DNA of 64,000 nucleotides, from contig JAFANH010000107.1 of the NCBI GenBank assembly GCA_019232795.1, positions 1-64,000 of the forward strand, read 5' to 3'. This DNA comes from Burkholderiaceae bacterium (GTDB lineage: Bacteria > Pseudomonadota > Gammaproteobacteria > Burkholderiales > Burkholderiaceae_D). A program made the translations under genes and the position numbers. Of this stretch, positions 27,307 to 36,068 are shown one piece after another; the first letter of the stretch is position 1; each line of letters begins with the position of its first letter. The notes under the pieces were generated by a model. It saw nothing but the letters and a program-made list of their open reading frames with translations, made no database searches and was not told the DNA's origin.

Positions 27307-28436
27307 TGAAGCGTCTGGTTGTTGCTGGCAGGCGCGAGCCGGCGCCTGCGGTTTCCGCTTTCACCGATGGTTCGCCGGTCGATGGATGCGACCCCGGTTT
27401 TTCCGAAGCAGTCATCCATTGGCAAAAAAAGCACGGCCGCCACGGCCTGCCGTGGCAAAACACGCGCGATGCCTATCGCATCTGGCTGTCGGAGATCATG
27501 CTGCAGCAGACCCAGGTGGCGGCCGTCATTCCTTATTACGAACGCTTCCTGAAACGCTTTCCCGATGTCGAGAGCCTTGCTTCGGCGCCGGCCGAAGATG
27601 TCATGGCGCATTGGAGCGGACTCGGCTATTACTCGCGCGCGCGCAATCTGCACCAATGCGCGCAACGTGTGGTCACCGAATTCGGTGGCCGTTTTCCGGA
27701 CGATGCCGAAACCTTGGCGGATTTACCGGGAATCGGGCGCTCCACCGCTGCTGCGATCGCTGCCTTCGCTTACGGCAGGCGTGCCGCCATCCTTGACGGC
27801 AACGTCAAGCGCGTCTTTGCCCGCGTATTCGGCGTCGACGGCTATCCTGGCGACAAACCTGTCGAAAACCTGCTGTGGCAGCGCGCGGTCGCGCTGTTGC
27901 CGGTAATGGGCGTGGAAGCGTACACCCAGGGATTGATGGATCTCGGCGCCACACTTTGCTCGCGCAGCAAGCCGGGTTGCGCGGCATGCCCGCTTGCAGA
28001 CCGATGTGCGGCTCTACAAGCCGGGCGCGTCGACGAGCTGCCGATGCGCAAGCCGAAAAAATCGATCCCCGAGAAGCAGGCCACGATGCTGGTGGTAATC
28101 GATCGTAACCAGGTTCTGCTCCAGCAGCGTCCGCCACGCGGGATTTGGGGTGGCCTGCTATCGTTGCCGGAAATCACCTGCGAGGTAACGGATCACGAAC
28201 TTGCGTTTGCGCAGACCTTGGCGCCCTTTGGCGTGGTGAAGGCCGCTGAGCGTCTGCCCGGTTTTTCCCATACGTTCACCCATTTCAAACTGCATGTGAT
28301 GCCCTACCGGGTAACATTGTCGCGCCGCTTGCATGTCGCCGGACAGAGCGATCATGTCTGGTATCAAGCCGGCGCGCTGGCCGCAGCTCCCCTGCCTGCG
28401 CCGGTCAAGAAATTGTTGTTGTCTCTGTTCACCTGA
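27306..28436 (+). CDS. mutY: A/G-specific adenine DNA glycosylase MutY
   Basis: 376 aa glycosylase that removes adenine mispaired with 8-oxoguanine. Catalytic Glu lies in SEIMLQQTQ, the helix-hairpin-helix is LPGIGRSTAAAIAAF, and the [4Fe-4S] loop CSRSKPGCAACPLADRC is intact. A C-terminal NUDIX-like domain reads the 8-oxoG (PPRGIWGGLLSLPE). The ATG at 27306 shares one base with the stop of the dynamin-like gene. The N-terminal extension of about 30 residues ahead of the catalytic core is longer than in E. coli. Confidence 0.96.
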   Translation: MKRLVVAGRREPAPAVSAFTDGSPVDGCDPGFSEAVIHWQKKHGRHGLPWQNTRDAYRIWLSEIMLQQTQVAAVIPYYERFLKRFPDVESLASAPAEDVMAHWSGLGYYSRARNLHQCAQRVVTEFGGRFPDDAETLADLPGIGRSTAAAIAAFAYGRRAAILDGNVKRVFARVFGVDGYPGDKPVENLLWQRAVALLPVMGVEAYTQGLMDLGATLCSRSKPGCAACPLADRCAALQAGRVDELPMRKPKKSIPEKQATMLVVIDRNQVLLQQRPPRGIWGGLLSLPEITCEVTDHELAFAQTLAPFGVVKAAERLPGFSHTFTHFKLHVMPYRVTLSRRLHVAGQSDHVWYQAGALAAAPLPAPVKKLLLSLFT

Positions 28437-28442
28437 AGCGCC

Positions 28443-28496
28443 AGGGCCTGTTAACACGCAATTTGGGCACTCCCAAATTGCGTGTTAACAGGCCCT
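28443..28496. repeat. Perfect 25-bp inverted repeat (4-nt loop)
   Basis: Arms 28443-28467 and 28472-28496 are exact reverse complements around the loop CACT. The stem would form a very strong hairpin immediately after mutY and probably stops transcription, although no T-tract follows. The distal end reads GTTAACAGGCCCT, and a near copy of this segment (GTCAACAGGCCCT) is found at 34487-34499, suggesting a dispersed repeat family. Confidence 0.85.
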
Positions 28497-28513
28497 TGTG
28501 TCCGAAAGGATAC

Positions 28514-28543
28514 TTGAACGGCCTTTCAGGCTGCGAGCATAAT
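28514..28543 (+). promoter_or_regulatory. Candidate promoter of the TonB receptor gene
   Basis: TTGAAC (28514-28519) and CATAAT (28538-28543) are 18 bp apart. The predicted leader before the ATG at 28648 is about 98 nt and could carry regulation. Confidence 0.5.
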
Positions 28544-28647
28544 ATATCGAGGCCCTGACTGCGTCGAACCCCGCTTCGTCAATGCGGGAATGGCATCCCG
28601 TGCCCGGGACTTGCAATTGAGGGAACGTCGAAAACGCCTTCGCTCAT

Positions 28648-31065
28648 ATGACAGAACACCGGAATTCATTGGATCGCTGCAAGCATGGCCTGGACGGCAA
28701 AGGCGTTGCCGGAATTGTCGCTTTCCTCCTGGCTGCGAATGCGCAGTCAGTCTTTGCACAGGTAAGTCCAGCTCCGCAGGGGCAGGATACCGGCGGCATT
28801 GTCGAGGTCATCGTGACTGCGCAAAAGCAAAGGGAAAATGCGCAAGATGTACCGATCTCCATCGGCGTCGTGTCCGCCCTGACGATAGAAAAGCAAGGCA
28901 TCGTGAATATCGACGACCTTGGCTCCAAAGTGCCCAATGTCCAGGTTCTTCTCCCATATGGTCCGCAGGATCCGCAATTCACCATACGTGGCGTTAACGG
29001 CACAGACTTCCTGCCGCCGCAGACCAGCCCTATAGGCGTCAACGTCGATGGCATATTCAAAAGCGTGCCCGCCTTGCAGGCACTGCAGCTTTACGACATT
29101 GACCACGTGGAAATCCTGAAGGGCCCGCAGGGAACAACCGAGGGCAGGAACGCGACCGGCGGCTCGGTCGATATTTTTTCAGTGGCCCCAAGCTTTGACA
29201 ATTCGGGTTATGTGACCGCTGGTGTGGGTAACTTCAGTCGCGAAGAGATCAAGGGGGCGGTTAACGTTGCGGCCATCGAAAAACAATTGGCCCTGCGTGT
29301 AGCCTGGACCTACACCAATGTTCCGGGTTACATCAACAATCCGCTTCCTGATGCGGCTTATGACGGCAAGCTGAGCGGTGTGCGCGACTTCGGCCTGCGC
29401 CTGAGCACTCTTTGGAAGCCGACCGACGATGCCAGCTTTCTGCTGCGCCTGCATTCCGATCGTTCCGATCCCGTCAATTACGGCGAATATTCGATCGGAT
29501 TGTGTTGCGGAGGAGAGGGCATTCCGCCCGGTTCCTTCGCCGGCTATACGACCAGTTCGGGCCTGTCGATTCCGCAATCGTTCTATCCGCCGACCGGCTA
29601 TTTGCGGCAGGGTCTTGCCTATGGCGATACCGCCGCAACGGATGTGCACAGACGCGACATCGATAGCCAGGGCTTGGCGCTCGAAGCGAATATTCAGTTG
29701 AGCAAGTCGCTGAAGCTGACTTCAATCACCGGCTACGATCAGGGACAATGGGACACCAACGAAAACGACGGCGGCTCGCCGATGAGCATCAACGAAGCCG
29801 ACCTGTTTTCGCGCGTCCATGCCTTCCAGGAAGAACTGCGCCTGGCATCGTCCTACCCGGGAAGCTACAACTTCATTCTCGGCGCCTTGTACAGCCGCGA
29901 ATCGCTGTTCTTCCGGCAGAGTACGGCCTGGACGGCCTACCAGCCCGTGATCTATACGGCGCCCGACGGCTCGACTTTCAATACCTGTCTGGCCACCGGC
30001 TTTTACGGCTGCGACTTGTACGACGCGTTCGACCAGATGCGCAATGACCGCGCGCTCTACCTGAACAACATCTACAAGTTCAGCGATGCATTGAAGCTGA
30101 CCGCGGGGGCGCGTTATACCGACTACACAATCGCCATCCACAACTACCAGGAGCAGGTCAGCTACATCGACAATACCAACAACAATAATATCGTCAGTTT
30201 CGACGGCTATCCCGGGCCCGGTGTCACTCAACCAGACCAGAAGCTGGTCAATCGCAAGTGGATAGAGCGTGTAGCGCTCGATTACCATATCACGCCGCAT
30301 AGCATGCTGTACGGAATTTACAGCACTGGATTTCGAGGCGGTGCATTCAATGCCTCGGCACAGGGCGGGCCCACCAATGGTGTGCAGCCCGAGGAATTGA
30401 CCGACTACGAAATCGGCATCAAGAACGATTTTTTCGACCACCGGCTGCGCGCAAATTTCGGCGCCTTTTACTACATCTACAAGAATCTGCAATTTGCCGG
30501 CCTGGGCGCCAATGGGTTGGCCGACGAGACCAATATTTCTAAATCCTGGAGCAAGGGCCTGGAGGCTGAGCTCAGTGCGCGCCCGATGAAGGATCTGGTG
30601 CTGAACTTCAATTCCGGTTTTCTGCTCGCGACCTATGGACATGGTTTCATACCCAACCCTTTGGCTGGCTACAATACGCCGAATCAGCCGGCGACGGTCG
30701 ATATCGCCGGCCGGCCCGTGTACGCTTCGCCGCATTGGTCGTTCGGCGCCAGCGCCGACTGGACCCTGTTCCGGTCGGCCAACGGATTGGCGATCGACCT
30801 TTACGTCGATGGCAATGGCGTGTCCAAGCAATACCTGAATGCCGCCTACTCGCCGATTTCGCTCGAACCCGGATATGCATTGTGGAATGCGCGCCTGGAC
30901 CTGCGATTGCCCGCATCGAACGTGAAATTCTCGATGTGGACTCAAAACGTGTTCGACCGCCAATACCTGACGGCTATCTATGACGTCAATGCCATCCTCA
31001 ACTACACCTATGCGCAGCGCGCGAATCCGCGGACCTTCGGCGCGACGCTGACGTATTCGTGGTAG
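28648..31065 (+). CDS. TonB-dependent outer-membrane receptor
   Basis: 805 aa outer-membrane beta-barrel importer. A cleavable signal (VAGIVAFLLAANAQSVFA) is followed by a TonB-box-like IVEVIVTAQK, a plug domain (about residues 60-180, IRGVNGTDF and VEILKGPQGTTEGRNATGG) and a 22-strand barrel ending in the aromatic TLTYSW. Closest in style to the iron-siderophore/sugar-polyphenol type receptors, but the substrate cannot be told. No FecI/FecR pair, ExbB or TonB is adjacent; a lone periplasmic binding protein follows 164 bp later. No clear ribosome site precedes the ATG. Confidence 0.9.
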   Translation: MTEHRNSLDRCKHGLDGKGVAGIVAFLLAANAQSVFAQVSPAPQGQDTGGIVEVIVTAQKQRENAQDVPISIGVVSALTIEKQGIVNIDDLGSKVPNVQVLLPYGPQDPQFTIRGVNGTDFLPPQTSPIGVNVDGIFKSVPALQALQLYDIDHVEILKGPQGTTEGRNATGGSVDIFSVAPSFDNSGYVTAGVGNFSREEIKGAVNVAAIEKQLALRVAWTYTNVPGYINNPLPDAAYDGKLSGVRDFGLRLSTLWKPTDDASFLLRLHSDRSDPVNYGEYSIGLCCGGEGIPPGSFAGYTTSSGLSIPQSFYPPTGYLRQGLAYGDTAATDVHRRDIDSQGLALEANIQLSKSLKLTSITGYDQGQWDTNENDGGSPMSINEADLFSRVHAFQEELRLASSYPGSYNFILGALYSRESLFFRQSTAWTAYQPVIYTAPDGSTFNTCLATGFYGCDLYDAFDQMRNDRALYLNNIYKFSDALKLTAGARYTDYTIAIHNYQEQVSYIDNTNNNNIVSFDGYPGPGVTQPDQKLVNRKWIERVALDYHITPHSMLYGIYSTGFRGGAFNASAQGGPTNGVQPEELTDYEIGIKNDFFDHRLRANFGAFYYIYKNLQFAGLGANGLADETNISKSWSKGLEAELSARPMKDLVLNFNSGFLLATYGHGFIPNPLAGYNTPNQPATVDIAGRPVYASPHWSFGASADWTLFRSANGLAIDLYVDGNGVSKQYLNAAYSPISLEPGYALWNARLDLRLPASNVKFSMWTQNVFDRQYLTAIYDVNAILNYTYAQRANPRTFGATLTYSW

Positions 31066-31107
31066 CCCCGTCCCGTGTTCGAGATTTTCAGTTGCTCCGG
31101 GATGGGG
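31066..31107 (+). terminator. Hairpin after the TonB receptor gene
   Basis: Arms 31066-31075 and 31098-31107 are complementary in 9 of 10 positions, starting right after the stop codon, with a 22-nt loop. No T-tract follows, so termination is only a possibility. Confidence 0.35.
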
Positions 31108-31229
31108 ATTGTTGGTAGCGCATCGAGATCAATGTGTCTCCTTGCGATAAAATTATCCACGCACAGCGAAATAAATCTTTCGCCGCTCGTGGTGCGTCAA
31201 TACGAGCGGCTCAACCTTCAGAAGGTCGC

Positions 31230-31982
31230 ATGATGTGGCGCTTGTGTAGATGCCTGCTGGCCGCACTGCTGCTTTTGTCGCAGTCATCCATTGCGGAGAC
31301 CGCGCCGATCGTGCGTATTGGTCTCGATCCCTGGCCGCCGTTTTCCGGACAGGGCCTGCCCGACCTCGGCATGTCGGCCGAAATTGTCAGCCGCGTATTC
31401 AAGGAAGCCGGTTATCAAGCCGAAATCGTCATCCAGCCGTGGAGCAGGGTGGAGGCGTCAGTCAGGTCCGGCGATCTCGAAGTGATGGGAAATTTGTATT
31501 ACATCGACGATATCGCCAAATGGGCCGACTACAGCACGCCGTATTATCGGTCCAGGGTCAGGTTTGTCGCCTTGCGTGACCGTCACATACATTGGAAAAC
31601 GCTGAGCGACTTGAAGCCGTACGAAATCGGCGTGGGAAATGGCTATTCGTTCGGAGATGTATTCGATCGCGACGCCGGTTTGAAGAAGCATCTGATCCCG
31701 CTGACTTCCAACGGCATGCGCATGATTCTAATGGGGCGCCTGGACTTGGTGATCGATAGTGAAGAAGTCATTTATTACCACCTTGCGCATGACTTCGCCG
31801 CCGACGCAAAGAATTTCGAAGTATTGGATACGCCGGTGATAGTGCAGCCGATGAGCATAGGGGTCAGCAAGACGAATCCGCATGGCCGCCAGCTCATCGG
31901 CGATTTCAATGCCGCGTTCGCCAAGTTATGGAAGGACGGCACTATTCAGGAAATCATCCATCGCCATGTGCCGCAACTCTGA
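31230..31982 (+). CDS. Orphan periplasmic substrate-binding protein (SBP_bac_3 type)
   Basis: 250 aa solute-binding protein of the HisJ/amino-acid type. A signal peptide (CLLAALLLLSQSSIAETA) is followed by the type 3 fold with VRIGLDPWPPFS, GMSAEIVSRVFKEAGY and a second-lobe YEIGVGNGYSFGD. No ABC permease or ATPase is near, so it may be an orphan binding protein or a sensor component. Start at the ATG at 31230 preceded by AGAAGG; the next codon is also ATG. Ligand unknown. Confidence 0.82.
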   Translation: MMWRLCRCLLAALLLLSQSSIAETAPIVRIGLDPWPPFSGQGLPDLGMSAEIVSRVFKEAGYQAEIVIQPWSRVEASVRSGDLEVMGNLYYIDDIAKWADYSTPYYRSRVRFVALRDRHIHWKTLSDLKPYEIGVGNGYSFGDVFDRDAGLKKHLIPLTSNGMRMILMGRLDLVIDSEEVIYYHLAHDFAADAKNFEVLDTPVIVQPMSIGVSKTNPHGRQLIGDFNAAFAKLWKDGTIQEIIHRHVPQL

Positions 31983-32000
31983 ACCAAGAGCCAGCACATG

Positions 32001-33158
32001 CTAGTGAAAGTAGGGAGAGGCAGTATGTTCCATCCATAGCATGGAGGCCTGCCGCATCATCTCGCTCAGGGTCTCATGCCGGCGGTAACTCTCGCGCAGC
32101 CAGCTTGCGTCGTTGACGTGTTCGTAGACCATTTGCCGCAGGCGCCGCAAAACGTAACGCTCGACATCGCTTTGCGTATAGCGTTCTAAATTCTGCAAAC
32201 GTTCCAGGATGTCGAGTCGCAACATCCACTTGGAGTCGGTCGGCGCCAGTCCTGCCTTGGGGAGGGTGGCAATTTCGCCCTCGTATCCGAAGCGGCTCGC
32301 TTCGAAACGGTTGTGGCGGTAGAGCAGGTAATGCCGCTCGTCTACGGAGATGGGGCGCTCGTTCAATATCCAGCGTGCCAGCAATTGTGCGTAGCCGGCC
32401 AGCAAGCCCGCATGCTCGATGCTGAGCGGCGTATCGCATACCCTGATCTCTACCGTCCCATATTCCGGTTTGGGCCTGATATCCCAATAAAAGTCCTTGA
32501 TGCTGGCGATGATTTCCATTTGCAGCAATTCATCATAATAGGCCTCGAAATCGGTCCAGCGGGTTATGGGAGGCAGCGTGCCGGCCAGGGGGAAGGCCGA
32601 GACAACGTTGCTGCGCGAGGAATCGAAACCGGTGTCCATGCCCTGGTAAAACGGTGAAGAGGCAGATAGGGCGATGAAATGCGGCACAAAGCAGGCCAGC
32701 GCATGGGTGAGATAAATGGCGTCGTCGCCGCTTTCGACGCCGATATGGATATGTTGGCCGAACACGGTGAAGGTCTTGGCCAGATAGCCATACCTGTCGT
32801 GCAGATGATGAAAGCGCTGGCTGGGCGTAATGCGCTGATCGCCCCAGTGCTGAAATGGATGGGCGCCGCCGCCGGCGACATCGATGTTCAGGCGCTGGGC
32901 GGCGCCGACGATGGCGTCGCGCAATGCCTTGAGTTCGTCCACCAGTTCATCGGCCCGGGTATGGATCGATGAATTGAGTTCTATCATGCCTTGCGTGATT
33001 TCAAGCTTGATCTGTTCCTTCAGATCTGCCGAGGAAATGCCCTCCAGCAGATCGACGGCATCGGTGGCCAGATTGTAATTGCGGCGATTGAGCAATTGCA
33101 GTTCGAGCTCTACACCCATCGTCAACGCGCGTGAAGTCTTGAAGGGCAGGGAAGTCAT
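32001..33158 (-). CDS. YbdK-type carboxylate-amine ligase (GCS2 family)
   Basis: 385 aa ATP-dependent ligase related to gamma-glutamylcysteine synthetase type 2. Family motifs include TMGVELELQLL at the N-terminus, ELNSSIHTRADEL, HPFQHWGDQRI and GVESGDDAIY. The E. coli relative YbdK has weak glutamate-cysteine ligase activity in vitro and its true substrate is unclear. Its start overlaps the stop of the antiporter gene by 4 bp, so the pair is co-translated. Product unknown. Confidence 0.87.
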   Translation of the reverse strand: MTSLPFKTSRALTMGVELELQLLNRRNYNLATDAVDLLEGISSADLKEQIKLEITQGMIELNSSIHTRADELVDELKALRDAIVGAAQRLNIDVAGGGAHPFQHWGDQRITPSQRFHHLHDRYGYLAKTFTVFGQHIHIGVESGDDAIYLTHALACFVPHFIALSASSPFYQGMDTGFDSSRSNVVSAFPLAGTLPPITRWTDFEAYYDELLQMEIIASIKDFYWDIRPKPEYGTVEIRVCDTPLSIEHAGLLAGYAQLLARWILNERPISVDERHYLLYRHNRFEASRFGYEGEIATLPKAGLAPTDSKWMLRLDILERLQNLERYTQSDVERYVLRRLRQMVYEHVNDASWLRESYRRHETLSEMMRQASMLWMEHTASPYFH

Positions 33159-34381
33159 GGGCGTCCTTTATCCTTCCCTATATCGCTGCCCTCGCCTGAT
33201 TGGATCAGTGCGAATTTCGTGGCAATCGGCCCCATGAGCTCGAGTAGCATCAGCGTGCCAGCGAACAAGGGATGAAGTTCGTTGACCGTATTGGGGTAGA
33301 TCGCCGAGATTTGCACCAGTCCAAGGCCGGATTCCGTCACGGGCAGGCTGCCGACGGCAAGCAGCGCCGCCTGCCTCCAGCTCAATTTGGCCGGTCTGGC
33401 CAGGGCGAAGATGCTGCCGCCTATGGCTGTGCTGCGCGCCAGGAATAGCAATGCGACCGAACTCAGCACGAGCGGCGCGCTGGGCAGACGCATGGTTGCG
33501 CCGAAGGTGACGAACAGCAGCACAATGAAAAGTTCGCTGACGATGCCGAATTCCAGGTCCATCAAATCGCAACGCCGGTCCAGGTTCCTGGACAGCACGG
33601 CGAAGGAGAGCATGGTCAGCAGCACCGGCAGCTGCAAGGCATGTGCGATTCCCAGAGTCAAGGCAATCATGCCGATGACCAGCACGAATTGCTGCTGGCG
33701 TTGCCGGCCCAGCCAGCGTGCCATCGGCTGCATCAAGCGATAGGCGCACCACGCCAGCAAGAGGGACGCGCCGATGGAATAGGTGGCGTGGCGTATCAGT
33801 TCTTCCATGCGTTGCGGGTCTTCCGGCGCCAACACCGGCAGCAGCGCATAGGCGGCAAGCAGCGCAAGGAAATTGTTGAGCATGCAGGTGGCGGCCAGGC
33901 GGCGCGTGACGTGGCCTTCGGCGCCGACGTCGCGCATGACGGCAACGAAGATGGCGGGTGACGACCCGATCGCGAAAAGGGCGGTGAGCATGGCGGTGGG
34001 GCGCGAGGCGCCGTTCCATTCCAGCACCAGCCACATCAACAGGAAACTCAGCAGCGAAGAAACGACTATCGTCAACAGCAGCCATTTTTCCCGCATCAGC
34101 CAGGGCAAGTCGACATAACGCCCCAGCTGATAGACGAGCAGCGCGATGCCGATATCGGCGAAGGTATGCATGATCTCGAACACATCGGCCGATATCCAGT
34201 TGAATCCGCCCGCGCCGAGTGCGAAGCCGATCAGCAGGTAGCCGGTGATGCGAGGTATCCAGCGTATGCGCGCGACGATTTGCGCGCCGATCAGACCGAC
34301 CAGCAACATGGCGCCGAACAATGGAAGTGCACTCCATTGAAGCGGTTGTGCGTCGGGAAGAAAGGAAAGCTGCCAAGGCAT
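33155..34381 (-). CDS. CPA2-type cation:proton antiporter (Kef-like, membrane domain only)
   Basis: 408 aa inner-membrane protein with about 11-12 hydrophobic helices, of the Na+/H+ or K+/H+ exchanger (CPA2/KefB-like) family. GYLLIGFALGAGGFNW and TFADIGIALLVYQLGRYVD are typical of the N-terminal part. It stops after the transport domain: the TrkA-N/RCK regulatory domain of KefB/KefC is absent. It is coupled to the YbdK-type ligase, which may make a gamma-glutamyl compound. KefB/C are gated by glutathione adducts, so the pairing is suggestive. Confidence 0.85.
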   Translation of the reverse strand: MPWQLSFLPDAQPLQWSALPLFGAMLLVGLIGAQIVARIRWIPRITGYLLIGFALGAGGFNWISADVFEIMHTFADIGIALLVYQLGRYVDLPWLMREKWLLLTIVVSSLLSFLLMWLVLEWNGASRPTAMLTALFAIGSSPAIFVAVMRDVGAEGHVTRRLAATCMLNNFLALLAAYALLPVLAPEDPQRMEELIRHATYSIGASLLLAWCAYRLMQPMARWLGRQRQQQFVLVIGMIALTLGIAHALQLPVLLTMLSFAVLSRNLDRRCDLMDLEFGIVSELFIVLLFVTFGATMRLPSAPLVLSSVALLFLARSTAIGGSIFALARPAKLSWRQAALLAVGSLPVTESGLGLVQISAIYPNTVNELHPLFAGTLMLLELMGPIATKFALIQSGEGSDIGKDKGRP

Positions 34382-34460
34382 GCGCTCCTCCTTGTTTTTT
34401 GGATACGGCTTGCCCGGATTAATCGTTTGACGACAACAGGTCGGTGTGGTTCCCTTGGCT

Positions 34461-34499
34461 CGTACTTTACGAGCGGAAACGTGAGCGTCAACAGGCCCT
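34461..34499. repeat. Partial repeat between the antiporter and LON-domain genes
   Basis: GCTCGTA and TACGAGC (about 34459-34475) form a 7-bp hairpin, and GTCAACAGGCCCT up to 34499 is a near copy of the outer part of the 28443-28496 inverted repeat. The copy overlaps the stop codon of the LON-domain gene. It looks like a decayed member of the same repeat family. Confidence 0.45.
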
Positions 34500-35112
34500 A
34501 GACAACCTTGTGCTGTTGCAGGTATTGATGAACAGCGGAGAGCCTGCTGTAGATATCGTCCAGCTCAAGCAACTTTTGCCTGGCTTTGAGGGGGATGGGA
34601 AGGATCTCGCACCAGCGGTTTGCCACCCAGGCCGCATCGTCGAGCTTGAAGGGTTGGGGGAATACCTTGTCGAACGCGGCTCCCGGTTCGACGCGGGAGC
34701 GGAGATCCTCGATCACCAGCTTGAGCGTCTGCGCGCAACTGACATGAATATCGCTGATAGGCTGCGTCGCGTCCTGGCGTTGCATCTCGATCCGCCCTTC
34801 GATACGCTGGTCGGGCAATACGCGTGTCTCCAGGATGCGGAAGCGTTGCCCACCCTTGGTGTGCAATAGCAACACACCGAGTTTTTCCATATCCCACTCG
34901 ATAATGTGTGCAAGTGTCCCGACTTCTTCCGGTTCGGCGGCCGTGCCGACTTCGGAGCCTGACTTGATCAGCACGACGCCGAATGGCGCATCGTTTTTCA
35001 TGCAGGCGCGCACCATATCGATGTAGCGCGCCTCGAATACTTTCAAAGGCAGGACGCCGCCCGGAAACAAGACGGTGTTGAGCGGGAAAAGCGGAAGCCA
35101 GTCGTCGCCCAT
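34498..35112 (-). CDS. Free-standing LON N-terminal-like domain protein
   Basis: 204 aa protein that is only the substrate-binding (LAN/PUA-like) domain of Lon protease, with no AAA+ or Ser-Lys protease domain. WLPLFPLNTVLFPGGVLPLK and the FEARYIDMV motif are typical. The short length is normal for stand-alone members of this family. I start at the ATG at 35112; upstream in-frame sequence overlaps rapZ. The gene lies 10 bp after rapZ, so it probably belongs to that operon. Its substrate is unknown. Confidence 0.85.
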   Translation of the reverse strand: MGDDWLPLFPLNTVLFPGGVLPLKVFEARYIDMVRACMKNDAPFGVVLIKSGSEVGTAAEPEEVGTLAHIIEWDMEKLGVLLLHTKGGQRFRILETRVLPDQRIEGRIEMQRQDATQPISDIHVSCAQTLKLVIEDLRSRVEPGAAFDKVFPQPFKLDDAAWVANRWCEILPIPLKARQKLLELDDIYSRLSAVHQYLQQHKVV

Positions 35113-35122
35113 ACGCGATCCG

Positions 35123-35995
35123 CTAAGCGAGTTCCCGATGGCGCAATACGACGCGTTCCGAGTCGCGGAAATGGGCAGCGAGTTGCTCGGCCACATAAAC
35201 GGAGCGGTGCTGGCCTCCGGTGCAGCCTATCGCCACGGTCAGATAGCTGCGATTGTCCCCTTTGAATGAGGGCAGCCATTTTTCGATGAATCCGCGGATA
35301 TCGGCGATCAGCTCGGCCACGTTGGGCTGGCTTTCGAGGAAGGCGCAGACCGGCGTATCCTTGCCCGTGAGCGGACGCAAGGCCGCATCATAGTGCGGAT
35401 TCGGCAGCATGCGCACGTCGAACACAAGATCGGCATCGAGCGGCACGCCGTATTTGAAGGCGAACGATTCGAACAGCAGTGTCAGCGGCGTCAGCGGATC
35501 ATGGCGCGTTTCAACCAACTCCTTGATCCAGGTGCGTAGTTTGTTGACACCCATGCCCGAAGTGTCGATCAGCTGTCCCATCCCTTCGATGGTCACCAGC
35601 ATTTCGCGTTCTTTCAGAATGCATTCGACCAGCGTCGGGCCGTCGCCGGTACTCTGGGCGGTACGTAAGCGATGCGACAGCGGATGGCTGCGCCGGGTTT
35701 CGGAAAAGCGCGCAATCAGCGACTCGGTCTTCGCCGTCAGGAACAGCACCTTGACATCGTGACCATCGTCCCTCAGACGCTGGATATCGGCTGGCAAGCC
35801 GGCAAGCGACGTGGCGCTGCGGGCATCCATGGCCACGGCCAGCGTTTCGGTGCCCTCTTCGATGCGGGTTTCGACCAAGGCGCGCAACAGCGAGGGCGGA
35901 AGATTGTCGACGCAGAAATAGCCGGCGTCTTCCAAGGCATTCAATCCGACGGATTTGCCGGAGCCGGAGATGCCGGTAATGATGATGATTCGCAT
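35123..35995 (-). CDS. rapZ: RNase adapter protein RapZ
   Basis: 290 aa P-loop protein of the YvcJ/RapZ family. GISGSGKSVGLNALED is the Walker A. The C-terminal part carries HDPLTPLTLLFESFAFKYG, FDVRMLPNP and IGCTGGQHRSVY. In E. coli RapZ senses glucosamine-6-phosphate and guides RNase E to GlmZ; the function in beta-proteobacteria is less studied. It lies 73 bp downstream of hprK. Confidence 0.95.
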   Translation of the reverse strand: MRIIIITGISGSGKSVGLNALEDAGYFCVDNLPPSLLRALVETRIEEGTETLAVAMDARSATSLAGLPADIQRLRDDGHDVKVLFLTAKTESLIARFSETRRSHPLSHRLRTAQSTGDGPTLVECILKEREMLVTIEGMGQLIDTSGMGVNKLRTWIKELVETRHDPLTPLTLLFESFAFKYGVPLDADLVFDVRMLPNPHYDAALRPLTGKDTPVCAFLESQPNVAELIADIRGFIEKWLPSFKGDNRSYLTVAIGCTGGQHRSVYVAEQLAAHFRDSERVVLRHRELA

Positions 35996-36068
35996 AACGA
36001 AAGATCATACCGCAAGCTGTCCGGACTTGTGCTGCAGGAGAAAGAGCAAAACGGCGGCTATTCAGTTC

